Positions 35,038-43,910 are shown, counted from the stretch's first letter. The stretch is 64,000 nt of DNA from CAXXOK01 sp963674895 (GCA_963674895.2 CAXXCY010000002.1:186001-250000), one strand, 5' to 3'. Numbers and translations are program-made. The notes: generated from the sequence alone by a model not told the origin.

Positions 35038-36033
35038 ATGATGGGTATAGCCAAAGGCGCACGAAAACACGAGCTGGGGCTTTTTTTCAACAAACACGCT
35101 TCGGAGTTCAGCATCGGCGCGGCGCTGCTGATTATCTGCATCATACTGTCCTTCAGTTCCCCGTATTTTCTGGATATCCGGAATTTTAAGAACATTCTTT
35201 CCTATGTGTCCATCGCAGGCGTCATGTCCGCGGGGCTGACGGTGATTATGCTGATGGGTTGCATGGATTTATCGCAGTATGCATCCATGGCGATGATCGG
35301 TATGTTCATCGGGCTGATGCTGAAATCCGGCATGAACCCGTATCTGGCAATGGGGCTTGCGCTTTGCATTGGCGCGGGTGTGGGCTGTGTAAACGCGCTG
35401 GTGGTAACCAAAATGCGCGTGGTGCCCATCATCGCCACCATCGGCACCCAGCTGATCGCGCGCTCGGTGGCCTATCTTTCCACCGGCGGCGTGTATCTGA
35501 CGATCAGCAACAAGGTATTCTATACCATCGGGTATAAGGAAATTCTGGGGCTGCCGTATCTGGTCTGGCTGCTTTTGATCGTCAACATCGTGCTGGCGTT
35601 TGTGCTGAGCAATACATCGTTCGGCCGCAAGGTATTCGCGGTAGGCGGCAACGCGCAGGCATGCTCGCTGTCGGGCATCAATGTCAACCTGATGCGCACG
35701 GCCGGCTATGTGATCAGCGGCGTAACCACGGCCATCGCAGGTATCATCTGCACGGCGCAGGTTTCGGCAAGCTACCCCACAGCGGGCAACGGACAGGAGA
35801 TGGACTGCGTGGCGGCAGTGTTCCTGGGCGGGCTGAGCGTGGGCGGCGGCAAGGGCAGCATAGTGGGCACGTTCATCGGCGTGCTGGTCATCGCGGTGCT
35901 GCTCAACGGCATGACGCTCTTATCCGTCAATCCGTATTACCAGATGCTGCTCAAAGGCCTGGTACTGCTCATTGCCGTATATCTGGACCAGGTGCGGCAG
36001 ATGCGCAAACATAAGAAAGTGAAGGCGGCATAA
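35038..36033 (+). CDS. Sugar ABC transporter permease (RbsC type)
   Basis: A 331-residue permease with about eight hydrophobic segments. FKNILSYVSIAGVMSAGLTVIMLMGCMDLS at the front is the RbsC/MglC signature (NILxQxSxxGIxAxGMTxVIxxGGIDLS), and GRKVFAVGGNAQACSLSGINVNL is the ATPase-contact region. A GTG at 35029 is in frame but inside the previous gene; ATG 35038 begins one base after its stop. It forms, with the two genes upstream, a complete importer. Confidence 0.9.
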   Translation: MMGIAKGARKHELGLFFNKHASEFSIGAALLIICIILSFSSPYFLDIRNFKNILSYVSIAGVMSAGLTVIMLMGCMDLSQYASMAMIGMFIGLMLKSGMNPYLAMGLALCIGAGVGCVNALVVTKMRVVPIIATIGTQLIARSVAYLSTGGVYLTISNKVFYTIGYKEILGLPYLVWLLLIVNIVLAFVLSNTSFGRKVFAVGGNAQACSLSGINVNLMRTAGYVISGVTTAIAGIICTAQVSASYPTAGNGQEMDCVAAVFLGGLSVGGGKGSIVGTFIGVLVIAVLLNGMTLLSVNPYYQMLLKGLVLLIAVYLDQVRQMRKHKKVKAA

Positions 36034-36036
36034 GCC

Positions 36037-37125
36037 ATGGCAAGCATCACAAGTGAAATGATCCATGATATCGCCCTGTCCGCGGGGGCGGACCTGTGCG
36101 GCATCGGCAGCATGGACCGGTTTGAGGGCGCTCCGGCCCAGATGGATCCCCGGTACCTGTTTCCGGAAGCCAAAAGCTGCATCGCGCTGGGATTTCGCAT
36201 TCCGCGCGGCGTGCAGCGGGGCATCGAGCAGGGAACCCAGTTTTACCAGTATCCCTCCATGGCGTACGGCGGCATTAACGAAATTTTTGCGCCGGCCGTG
36301 ATGTACCACATCGGCAAAGCCATTGAAGATGCGGGATACGAGGCGTTTATCTACCGCAATACCGGGGCGCGCGGCGCGGTGTCGGATATGGACGGGGCGC
36401 AGGGCAATACCCTGTCGCCCGAGGAGCAGATTAACGACAACGACCACGATAAGGTACGAACCCCACACCACCGCACCGTACAGTATACCCGCGCTGTTCG
36501 GGAAGATACTGTGGAGCCGGATATTCAGTTTTCCTTCCGCTTTGCCGCGGTGGCCTGCGGGCTGGGCGAGATCAGCTGGAGCAAAATGCTGCTGACCCCG
36601 CAGTTTGGGCCCTTGCAGCGCGTGGCGTTCATCTTTACCGATGCGCCGCTGGACCCCGACCCCGTGTACGACGGGGAGCCGCTGTGCAAACGCTGTATGG
36701 CGTGCGTGCGCGAATGCCCCGGCAACTGCATCCCCATGCCGAACGAACCGGGCAAAACCATCAGCATTACCATCGGCGGAAAGAAATGCGAGTGGGGCGA
36801 TATCGATATGTGGCGCTGCTATGCGTTTTATACGCATGCGGGCCGCTACTACAATCCCTTTGTGCCCAAGGAAACCTGGGACGAGAACAAGGACGGCAAT
36901 CTGGACCTGATGGAGGGCGTAACCGACATAGCGGATGAGAACGAGGTGCGTAAGATCTACACCGCACTGGAGGAGTTCTTCCCCACCTGGGTCGGGTACA
37001 ACATGGCCAAATGCGGCGGGTGCATCCGCGCCTGTGTCAGCAGGCTGGAAAAAAAGGGCGGCTGCCTGGAAGGCCGCTTCGAGCATAAGCTGCGGGATGG
37101 CAAGGCGTGGCGGCTGGACCGCTGA
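36037..37125 (+). CDS. QueG-like double-cluster Fe-S protein 1
   Basis: A 362-residue protein three bases after the permease stop. The N-terminal half (MIHDIALSAGADLCGIGSMDRF...SCIALGFRIPRGV) resembles the substrate domain of epoxyqueuosine reductase QueG and related reductive-dehalogenase-like proteins. The C-terminal part has the 4Fe-4S motif LCKRCMACVRECPGNC, then CGGCIRACVSRLEKKGGC as a second cluster. QueG uses cobalamin; whether this one binds it cannot be seen. An insertion between clusters (about 100 residues) distinguishes it from its two neighbours. Possibly a reductase that removes a hydroxyl or halogen from the imported compound. Confidence 0.78.
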   Translation: MASITSEMIHDIALSAGADLCGIGSMDRFEGAPAQMDPRYLFPEAKSCIALGFRIPRGVQRGIEQGTQFYQYPSMAYGGINEIFAPAVMYHIGKAIEDAGYEAFIYRNTGARGAVSDMDGAQGNTLSPEEQINDNDHDKVRTPHHRTVQYTRAVREDTVEPDIQFSFRFAAVACGLGEISWSKMLLTPQFGPLQRVAFIFTDAPLDPDPVYDGEPLCKRCMACVRECPGNCIPMPNEPGKTISITIGGKKCEWGDIDMWRCYAFYTHAGRYYNPFVPKETWDENKDGNLDLMEGVTDIADENEVRKIYTALEEFFPTWVGYNMAKCGGCIRACVSRLEKKGGCLEGRFEHKLRDGKAWRLDR

Positions 37126-37188
37126 TGCGTTTGTGCGCCGCGCTTCACAGCGTGTGTTGCGGCTTTTAAAGAAACAGGAGGAAATGGA

Positions 37189-38103
37189 ATGCTGACCGTT
37201 GAGCAAATCAAACGACAGGCGGCTCTGCTGGGCGCAGATCTGTGCGGCATCGGCGATATTGCGCACTTTGCGGGCTGTGATCCGCAGCGCGATCCCGTGC
37301 AGGTGCTGCCAACGGCAACCTGCGTTATCGGGCTGGGGTTTCGCGTGCCCAAAGCGCTGTATGACTGTATGGAGCGGGGGATGCAATATTATAACTACAC
37401 GTCGCTGGGTGTGAAATACATCGACGAGGAATTCTCGGAGATGACGCTTTTACGCATGGCGGCCCTGATTGAAAACAACGGGTACGACGCCTGCGTGCAG
37501 CGCAATACCTCCAACCTGCGCATCAAGGGAGACAAAACGCAGAACCCCGAACTGTACGACACCTATGAGCTGAAGGATGTTACGGCCGTAGCGCCGGATA
37601 AGCCCGTGCCCGATGTGATACTGGATTTTGCGCAGGCTGCGCGGATCTGCGGGCTGGGCAGCGTCAGCGTGAAGGGCAATGTGCTCACGCCGCAGTTCGG
37701 GCCGTATGTCCGCTTCGTGTTTATCATCACGGATGCGCCGCTTGCGTGTGACGAGCCGTTTCAGGGCAATCTGTGCGACGGCTGCATGGAGTGCGCCAAA
37801 GCCTGCCCGGGCCATGCGATTGACGAAGGCGGGCTGGACAGCTGGCAGTGCTCTGTATATTACCGGGGCGCGCACCGCTCAAACCCTTACATCAACGGCA
37901 ATTTCTTAAAAGACTGGCCAAACCGGGAGAGCATCCTGAGCGGCGATTGCCGCTTTAACAGCGTAACCGCAAGGGAAATATACCCCAAGCTGGACTTTTT
38001 CCCGAGCCATCTCAACGGCTATGTGGGCTGCCTTTGCGCCAAAGCATGCGATACCGCCTGCTACCGGCATTTGGAAAGGAGTGGTGTGCTGTGCCGTCCA
38101 TGA
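37189..38103 (+). CDS. QueG-like double-cluster Fe-S protein 2
   Basis: A 304-residue relative of the preceding protein. It has IKRQAALLGADLCGIGDIAHF at the start, CVIGLGFRVPKALYDCMERGMQYYNYTS, and the ferredoxin motif LCDGCMECAKACPGHAI followed by GCLCAKACDTACYRHLE as the second cluster set. It follows AGGAGGAAATGGA. It is shorter by about 58 residues than protein 1, lacking the long insertion. Three related genes in a row suggest a heteromeric reductase or three reactions on related substrates. Confidence 0.78.
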   Translation: MLTVEQIKRQAALLGADLCGIGDIAHFAGCDPQRDPVQVLPTATCVIGLGFRVPKALYDCMERGMQYYNYTSLGVKYIDEEFSEMTLLRMAALIENNGYDACVQRNTSNLRIKGDKTQNPELYDTYELKDVTAVAPDKPVPDVILDFAQAARICGLGSVSVKGNVLTPQFGPYVRFVFIITDAPLACDEPFQGNLCDGCMECAKACPGHAIDEGGLDSWQCSVYYRGAHRSNPYINGNFLKDWPNRESILSGDCRFNSVTAREIYPKLDFFPSHLNGYVGCLCAKACDTACYRHLERSGVLCRP

Positions 38104-39032
38104 CATTGGAAGAGAAAATCCGTGATTGCGCCCTGGCGTTTGATGCCGATCTGGTGGGCTTTGGCAGCCGCGAAAGGTTTGAGGGCATGCGGGCGCTGAC
38201 CATTGCGCCCGGCACGCAAACGGTGATCTGCCTGGCGTTTCGGGTGCTCAGGGGCGTGTACCGCGGTATTGAGGAAGGCACCACCTTCTACCAGTACAGC
38301 ACCAACGGCGTAGAAGTGCTGGAGGAGGTCATCATGCCGCGTACGCTGCTCAAGGTCTGTGGGATTTTGGAGGACGCGGGGTACACAGCCTTTCCGCAGC
38401 GCCGCCATCTGTGTATAATGGAAGCGCAGCAAGGCCACAATTTTGAAGTGGATTATGAGGAAATTTATCACAGCCGCCACACAGAGCTGCAAATGGAATG
38501 GGAAGAATCCGCCGTGCGGTGCGGCATGGGCGAAATCGGCTTCCACGGCGCGCTGCTGACCGAGGCGTTCGGCCCGATGCAGCGGGTTTGCTTTATCCTC
38601 ACCGACGCGCCGCTGGAGGCGACGGCGCTTTCGCAGCCCCATCTGTGCGACCGGTGCCGGGCCTGCGCCAAAGCCTGCCCCGGCCATGCGATTGACGGCG
38701 GGGGTGTGCGGGATATGTGGCAGTGCGGCGCGTATTACCGCGGGGCAAACCGCAGCCGCAACCCGTTTATGCCGGCGGACGCCTTTGCGGAGTTTGCAGA
38801 CCGTGAAAGCATTCTGCGAGGCGACAAAAAGCTGACGGATCAGCAGTCGATCCAGGTGATGGAGCACTGCATTTATTATCCTCCCATCAAACAGGGATAC
38901 GCGTCCTCCATCTGCGGCAAGGCTTGCGAGGTGGCGTGCTATGAGCATCTGGAGGAAAACAACAAGCTTGCGCGCGGCTTTGCGCAGCAGTTTCGGAGGC
39001 GTTCAAAATGGAGGCTTTCCACAGAGGAATAA
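38091..39032 (+). CDS. QueG-like double-cluster Fe-S protein 3
   Basis: A 313-residue third member. I choose GTG 38091, eight bases after AAAGGAGT, overlapping the previous gene by 13 bases; ATG 38100 is an alternative. IRDCALAFDADLVGFGSRERFEG opens it, VICLAFRVLRGVYRGIEEGTTFYQYS is the second block, and LCDRCRACAKACPGHAIDGGGVRDMWQCGAYYRG plus CGKACEVACYEHLEE the cluster motifs. The strong overlap with its neighbours points to co-translation, and a single complex of proteins 1-3 is plausible. Confidence 0.78.
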   Translation: MPSMTLEEKIRDCALAFDADLVGFGSRERFEGMRALTIAPGTQTVICLAFRVLRGVYRGIEEGTTFYQYSTNGVEVLEEVIMPRTLLKVCGILEDAGYTAFPQRRHLCIMEAQQGHNFEVDYEEIYHSRHTELQMEWEESAVRCGMGEIGFHGALLTEAFGPMQRVCFILTDAPLEATALSQPHLCDRCRACAKACPGHAIDGGGVRDMWQCGAYYRGANRSRNPFMPADAFAEFADRESILRGDKKLTDQQSIQVMEHCIYYPPIKQGYASSICGKACEVACYEHLEENNKLARGFAQQFRRRSKWRLSTEE

Positions 39033-39970
39033 AAATACGCCGGTGGGCGGTTTATATGCTCATCCTGTGCGTCACGCTGGCGGGCTTGCCCGCCGCCGGG
39101 CTTTCGCAGAGCACCGATGCGCTGCGCATCGGGTTTACGGCGGGCAATTTGGAAAACCCGTATTTTGTGGAGTTTGTTGGCCATATTGAGGCCATGTGCG
39201 AGGAGCTGGGCATTGCGCTGTCGGTGTACGACGGCAAAAACGACGTGGCGCGGCAGATTGCCATCATCCAGCAATGGACGAGCGAAGCCTACGACGCCGT
39301 CATCTGCTCGCCGATCGATCCCACGACGCTGCAAACGGCCATCAGCGACTGCATGCAGGCGGGAATCCCCTTTATCAATATCGATTCGGAGTGCGTGAGC
39401 AAAACCACGTTTATCGGGGCAGAGCAATTTGCATATGGCTATGCGGCGGGGAAGATCGCCGCCGACTGGCTGAATGCAAACATCGCGGAGGATATGACCA
39501 TCCCCTGCGTGATTTTGACCAAGCCGCAGTCCCTGGCGATTATCGAGCGCGGAAACGGCATTATGAACGGGCTTTTGGAAAACTGCGACAGAGCGCGCAT
39601 TGTGTCTACCCTGCGGTATATGGATCGGGAATCCGCGGAAACGGAAGTGCGCCAGGTGCTTACGGAGATACCCGATGTGCTTTGCATCGTCGGTGTGGCG
39701 GATGTCAGCGTGCTGGGCGCCTACGATGCGCTGACGGAGCAGCAGCGCGAAAACCCCGGGCTTTGCCTGGTGGGGCTGGATGCCACGGCGGAAATGCTGG
39801 AGATGATCGCCGCGGGTACGGTGATCCGGGGCACCGTATCGCAGGATTTGAAGGTGTATGCCCAAACCTGTGTCCAGGCAGCGCTGGACGCCATTGACGG
39901 CCACCCCAGCGACCATATTTTTATGGACATTACGCCTGTAACCATTGAGAACGTACAGGATTATATTTAA
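39008..39970 (+). CDS. Second sugar-type solute-binding protein
   Basis: A 320-residue protein whose start overlaps the end of Fe-S protein 3 by 25 bases. An N-terminal signal segment (WAVYMLILCVTLAGLPAAGLS) is followed by a periplasmic-binding fold: LRIGFTAGNLENPYFVEFVGHIEAMCEELG, YDAVICSPIDPTTLQTAI, AGIPFINIDSE and LCLVGLDATAEML. It is the second RbsB-like protein of the operon, with no second permease set, so it may broaden substrate range for the single ABC channel or act as a sensor for the YesM kinase. Confidence 0.82.
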   Translation: MEAFHRGIKIRRWAVYMLILCVTLAGLPAAGLSQSTDALRIGFTAGNLENPYFVEFVGHIEAMCEELGIALSVYDGKNDVARQIAIIQQWTSEAYDAVICSPIDPTTLQTAISDCMQAGIPFINIDSECVSKTTFIGAEQFAYGYAAGKIAADWLNANIAEDMTIPCVILTKPQSLAIIERGNGIMNGLLENCDRARIVSTLRYMDRESAETEVRQVLTEIPDVLCIVGVADVSVLGAYDALTEQQRENPGLCLVGLDATAEMLEMIAAGTVIRGTVSQDLKVYAQTCVQAALDAIDGHPSDHIFMDITPVTIENVQDYI

Positions 39971-39991
39971 CCGGCAGCGGCGGGTGACGGC

Positions 39992-40990
39992 ATGAAATTC
40001 AGCGTTGGATATTTTGCACAGGATGAATATGACCGAACCTTTGCACAGGCGCTGCCAACCTACGGCGATGCGGTGGCCGAGGTGTATTTTCCCTGGCCGG
40101 GCATCCGCACCTGCCGCAGCGAGCTTCGGGGCGAAGAGGCGCAGGCGCAGCTGCTTAACGGCCTTCGGGCGGCAAGCCGGAAAAACATGAATCTGAACCT
40201 GTTGCTCAACGCCAACTGCTACGGGGGAGATGCGCTGTCTGAAACGCTGCACCGGCAGATCGAAACGGCAATGGATACCATTACGGCTGCGGCGGGCCGG
40301 ATTTCTTCGGTAACGACCACATCGCTGTTTGCGGCGCATGCGGTGCGCAAAATGGATCCGTCCATCCATATCCGCGCGTCCGTGAACATGCGGCTGAAAA
40401 CCTGGGCACAGATGTGCCAGCTATTGGACTTGTTCGACGGATTCTATCTGGCGCGGGAGATGAATTATGAGCTTTCAGCGATCGCGGTGCTGAAAAAGCG
40501 TTTGCAGGAAGCGGGGAAATCGCTGCATCTGCTGGCGAATTCCGGCTGCACGGCGGATTGTCCCGGCCAGATATTTCACGACAATCTGGTGGCGCACGAG
40601 GAGGAAATCGCAGCCTGCAGCAACGAAACGGATTTCAACCCCTATGTATGCTGGCGCTTTTATGAAAAGAAGGGAAACCACCACCGTTTATTATCCAATA
40701 CATGGATCCGGCCGGAGGATCTGCATCATTACGAAGCGCTGTTTCCAGTGGTCAAGCTTGCCACGCGTATTCATTCACATCCGAGCCGCGTGATCAGTGC
40801 GTACAGCAAAGGAAGGTATGCCGGTAATATTCTGGACTTGATGGAACCCTCCCATGCATCAGTGCTATATCCTGCTATGCTCCGTAATGATCTTTTTCCT
40901 GATGAATGGTTTGAAAGGCGCAAAACCTGCCATAGAAATTGTGAGCTGTGCAGTTACTGCGCTAGCGTGTTTGAGAAAATAAAGCAATAG
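39992..40990 (+). CDS. U32-family (UbiV/peptidase-U32-like) Fe-S protein
   Basis: A 332-residue protein. MKFSVGYFAQDEYDRTFAQALPTYGDAVAEVYFPWPG resembles the start of UbiV/YhbV-type U32 proteins, and LANSGCTADCPGQIFHDN is the conserved Cys pair that, with later Cys (here CHRNCELCSYC at the C-terminus), ligates a 4Fe-4S cluster in UbiU/UbiV. U32 proteins install hydroxyl groups without oxygen in ubiquinone and RNA; others remain unassigned. Being last in an operon with three Fe-S reductase-like proteins and an importer, it probably modifies a small molecule, not RNA. The C-terminal cysteine set is an unusual extra. Confidence 0.72.
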   Translation: MKFSVGYFAQDEYDRTFAQALPTYGDAVAEVYFPWPGIRTCRSELRGEEAQAQLLNGLRAASRKNMNLNLLLNANCYGGDALSETLHRQIETAMDTITAAAGRISSVTTTSLFAAHAVRKMDPSIHIRASVNMRLKTWAQMCQLLDLFDGFYLAREMNYELSAIAVLKKRLQEAGKSLHLLANSGCTADCPGQIFHDNLVAHEEEIAACSNETDFNPYVCWRFYEKKGNHHRLLSNTWIRPEDLHHYEALFPVVKLATRIHSHPSRVISAYSKGRYAGNILDLMEPSHASVLYPAMLRNDLFPDEWFERRKTCHRNCELCSYCASVFEKIKQ

Positions 40991-41230
40991 TCTATAGGAT
41001 GTTGGTGAGGATTGATACGAAATGCCATTGCGAGCTTTTCCGGTGTGGTCTCGCCTTTGGTGAAGGCATCCGGGTGCCGGGTTGCGAACTCGTCGCCGAA
41101 GCAGTATTTGATGCCGCTGCCGCGCAAACGATTCATATGGCGCACAGTATCCGCTCCGAGGCAGTAACAGGATTCCCCGAACAGCTCCGCGATGATGCCG
41201 CGACTCTGATCGCACGGAAGCGGGGGAGTT
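40954..41230 (-). pseudogene. Coding-like remnant without a proper start
   Basis: A minus-strand frame runs without stops from about 41230 to 40954 (GIIAELFGESCYCLGADTV, then RHMNRLRGSGIKYCFGDEF and TRHPDAFTKGETTPEKL). A shifted frame just upstream reads MADFEKQLPRFRA. The composition is protein-like, but there is no ribosome-binding site, and it runs into the 3' end of the U32-like gene. I do not recognise the family. Probably a decayed gene. Confidence 0.3.
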
Positions 41231-41412
41231 GCTTTTCGAAATCCGCCATGCTATAATCCGAACCGAGAGATGATGTATGTGCCCGGAGCGGCGCAGGTAT
41301 ATGCTGCAGCCTTACATGTGCTGCGGGTTTGCTTGTGTGCGTCCGTGGCTTGCGGTATCTGCAAAATGATGTCACGACTACGGTGTAACGGCTCATTCGA
41401 AAGGAGTACCGC
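40991..41412. other. 422-base gap before the tartrate-dehydrogenase-type gene
   Basis: Apart from the minus-strand remnant at 40954-41230, only a ribosome-binding site (GAAAGGAG) just before 41413 is seen. TGGCTTGC near 41350 was considered as a sigma-54 element but its spacing is wrong. Confidence 0.4.
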
Positions 41413-42486
41413 ATGAAAAAGTACAAAATGGCAGTGATTGCAGGCGACGGCATCGGTCCCGAGGTTATCGCCGAGGGCGTAAAGGTGCTGGATGCCGTAG
41501 CCGCGCTGGACGGCGGCTTTGGGTTTCAATGGACATATTTCCCCTGGGGATGCGAATACTATCTGGAGAACGGGAAGATGATGGCCGACGGCGGAATCGA
41601 CATCCTCCGCGGTTTCGACGCGATCTATCTGGGCGCGGTCGGCGCACCGAGCGTACCCGATCATATCTCGCTGTGGGATCTGCTGCTTGTCATCCGCAAA
41701 AGCTTCGACCAGTATGTGAACCTTCGGCCCGTCAAGCTGCTGCAAGGCGCGCCGTGCCCGCTGAAGGACGTGAAACGCGAGGAGATCGACATGGTCTTCA
41801 TCCGTGAAAACAGCGAGGGCGAGTACGCCGGCAGCGGCAGCTGGCTTTATAAAGACAAACCCAACGAGGTCGTCATCCAAAACGGCGTATTTTCACGCGT
41901 GGGATGTGAGAGGATTATCCGCTACGCGTTTGAGCTGGCCAGGAAGGAACGCAAAACGCTGACCTCCATCAGCAAGGGCAACGCGCTGAACTACTCCATG
42001 GTTTTCTGGGATCAGATTTTCAAGGAAGTCGCCCGGGATTATCCCGAAGTGAAAACCTATTCCCTGCTGGTGGACGCCGCCAGCATGTTCATGGTGAAGG
42101 ACCCCAAGCGGTTTCAAATCGTGGTGGCGTCCAACCTGTTCGGCGATATTCTCACCGATCTGGGCGCAGCCATCGCGGGCGGCATGGGGCTGGCGGCCGG
42201 CGCGAACCTGAACCCGGAGCGCAAATACCCCTCGATGTTCGAGCCCATCCACGGCTCCGCTCCGGATATCGCCGGCAAGGGGATCGCCAATCCGCTTGCC
42301 TCTGTCTGGGCCGCGAGCCAGATTCTGGATTTCTTCGGCCATGAGGAGTGGGGCCGGGCGTTGCTTCTGGCCATTGAAAAACTGCTGGTGGATAAAACCG
42401 TTTTAACTCCGGACGTCGGCGGGAACGCGACGACCGCGCAGGTCGGCGACGCCGTAGTATCCCTCCTGCAGTCGATGGACCGGTAA
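41413..42486 (+). CDS. Tartrate/D-malate-type beta-decarboxylating dehydrogenase
   Basis: A 357-residue member of the isocitrate/isopropylmalate dehydrogenase family. MAVIAGDGIGPEVI opens it; HISLWDLLLVIRKSFDQYVNLRP and FIRENSEGEYAG are typical of tartrate dehydrogenase/D-malate dehydrogenases (TtuC/DmlA). The metal and substrate loop VDAASMFMVKDPKRFQIVVASNLFGDILTDL and NAD-binding MFEPIHGSAPDIAGKGIANPLA are intact. It oxidises tartrate or D-malate with NAD. It is convergent with rpoN, separated by a terminator. The sigma-54 locus nearby deals with sugar acids, consistent with a role in tartrate-type catabolism. Confidence 0.85.
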   Translation: MKKYKMAVIAGDGIGPEVIAEGVKVLDAVAALDGGFGFQWTYFPWGCEYYLENGKMMADGGIDILRGFDAIYLGAVGAPSVPDHISLWDLLLVIRKSFDQYVNLRPVKLLQGAPCPLKDVKREEIDMVFIRENSEGEYAGSGSWLYKDKPNEVVIQNGVFSRVGCERIIRYAFELARKERKTLTSISKGNALNYSMVFWDQIFKEVARDYPEVKTYSLLVDAASMFMVKDPKRFQIVVASNLFGDILTDLGAAIAGGMGLAAGANLNPERKYPSMFEPIHGSAPDIAGKGIANPLASVWAASQILDFFGHEEWGRALLLAIEKLLVDKTVLTPDVGGNATTAQVGDAVVSLLQSMDR

Positions 42487-42488
42487 AT

Positions 42489-42531
42489 AAAGCGGCGCGC
42501 TACGCGGCTGAAGGCGCCGCGGGCGCGCTTT
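42489..42531. terminator. Bidirectional terminator between the dehydrogenase and rpoN genes
   Basis: A GC-rich hairpin: AAAGCG at 42489-42494 and its complement in GCGCGCTTT at 42523-42531 flank an inner GCGGC/GCCGC stem. A-rich sequence before and TTTCTT after give it the look of a terminator serving both convergent genes. Confidence 0.5.
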
Positions 42532-42532
42532 C

Positions 42533-43855
42533 TTATGATCTCCCGCCCCGCGCATAGGAGCACGGAATCCTCAGGGCTTCCCGATGTTTGGTTACCGCGC
42601 GCCGGGAGATGGCAATGCCCTCCGCTTGCAGCATCTGCGCAAGACGCCGGTCGCTCAGCGGCGCAGCGGGCGGCTCGCCACGAACCATGTCGGCAATCCT
42701 GCCGCGCACGTATGCGATGGATTTGCCTCCCCCGTCGCTTGGATACAAAACCCGTGTGAAGAAGTACGATAGGGGAAACACGCCGAGGGCGCAGCGCAGC
42801 GATTTGTTTTTCAGCGTGCGCGTGGCGGTGGAGGCATGGAGGCCCATCTGTTCCGCCAGCGTTTGCATGCGGATGGGGTGCGGGTAGGGCAGCTCGCCAC
42901 GGAAAAACTCCCGCTGCATGGCGGCAATGGCCTCGCCGCACGCAAGCAGCGTGCTCTCCCGTTTGCGCAAACTCGCTCCGATGCGCCGGGCCGAAGCCAG
43001 CCGTTCGCCGATATAGGCGGTATTGCGCGCATCGCGCCCGCCGTCTTGCCGGATATGCCGGGCGCCGTCCGCGTCCACCAGAAACCGGGAACAAAGGTCG
43101 GGATTCAGCCTTACGGTGAGGGAGCCGTCCTCCTTCGCGTCCACCAGCAGATCGGGCGGCGCAAACGGCGTGTCGTGCGCGGAGGCAAAGCCGTTGCCCG
43201 GCTTGGGATTGAGCGAAAGGATCGCCTGCCGCGCGCGCGCGACGTCTGCTTCCGTAACGCCGCACAGCGCCGCCAGCTTTTGTATGCGATGCCTGGCCAG
43301 CAGCTCCAGATGATCTTGCACGATCGTGATCGCCAGCGGATCCGCCGATGGATCGCGTTTGAGCTGCAGAAGCAGGCACTCCCGCAGGGACCGGGCCCCG
43401 ACGCCCGCCGGAGAAAAGGACTGCAGGCACCGCACCGCCGCCCGGGCCGCCTCCACGGAAATGGAAAGGGCTGCTGCGATCTCCCGGGAACGCGCGGCCA
43501 GATACCCGTTTTCATCCACCTGTGCGATCAGGGATACCACGTGCCTGCGCAAATCCTGCGGAAGCTCTAAAAGCTTCGCCTGCTCCGTCAGGTGCTCGCG
43601 TATGGTGACGCGGTCGTGGGCGTCGGTGCGCAGGTTCAAGTATGCGTCCGCGTCCTCCTCCCCGTATGCGCCGCCGGCAGGCGGTGATAATCCCGCAAGG
43701 CCGGGCATGCCCTCGTACTGGATAAATGGATTCTCCAGCGCCTGTTTGCTTAAAAAGGCATGCAGCTCAAGAGCGTTCATCTCCAGAATATGGAGCGACT
43801 GAATCTGCTGCTGGGAAAGAAGCGGCTTTTGCTCCTGCGTGATACCAAGCTGCAC
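42533..43855 (-). CDS. rpoN: RNA polymerase sigma-54 factor
   Basis: A 440-residue sigma factor. The start I prefer is GTG 43855 (VQLGITQEQKPLLSQQQIQSLHILEMNALELHAFL, the usual activator-interacting region I), preceded by AAGGAAG; an in-frame TTG 33 bases upstream adds a basic tail not seen in relatives. Region III DNA-binding follows, with the C-terminal RpoN box seen as SRRAVTKHREAL near residue 420 and LRIPCSYARG at the end. It is close to minimal family length. A predicted promoter lies at 43911-43939. It is next to the enhancer-binding activator and PdxA gene whose operon has a -24/-12 promoter. Confidence 0.92.
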   Translation of the reverse strand: MQLGITQEQKPLLSQQQIQSLHILEMNALELHAFLSKQALENPFIQYEGMPGLAGLSPPAGGAYGEEDADAYLNLRTDAHDRVTIREHLTEQAKLLELPQDLRRHVVSLIAQVDENGYLAARSREIAAALSISVEAARAAVRCLQSFSPAGVGARSLRECLLLQLKRDPSADPLAITIVQDHLELLARHRIQKLAALCGVTEADVARARQAILSLNPKPGNGFASAHDTPFAPPDLLVDAKEDGSLTVRLNPDLCSRFLVDADGARHIRQDGGRDARNTAYIGERLASARRIGASLRKRESTLLACGEAIAAMQREFFRGELPYPHPIRMQTLAEQMGLHASTATRTLKNKSLRCALGVFPLSYFFTRVLYPSDGGGKSIAYVRGRIADMVRGEPPAAPLSDRRLAQMLQAEGIAISRRAVTKHREALRIPCSYARGGRS

Positions 43856-43910
43856 CCGGTTCACTTCCTTTTCACCGCGACGCCGCAAAATTTACGTTCC
43901 TTGCGGCACC

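Noticed and set aside
35920..37386. A 488-codon minus-strand frame over the permease end and Fe-S protein 1
   Set aside because: It crosses the boundary of two well-supported plus-strand genes and contains no recognisable protein motif.
41340..41375. TGGCTTGCGGTATCTGCA considered as a sigma-54 promoter for the tartrate-type dehydrogenase
   Set aside because: The -24 is imperfect and GG to GC spacing is 12, not 10.
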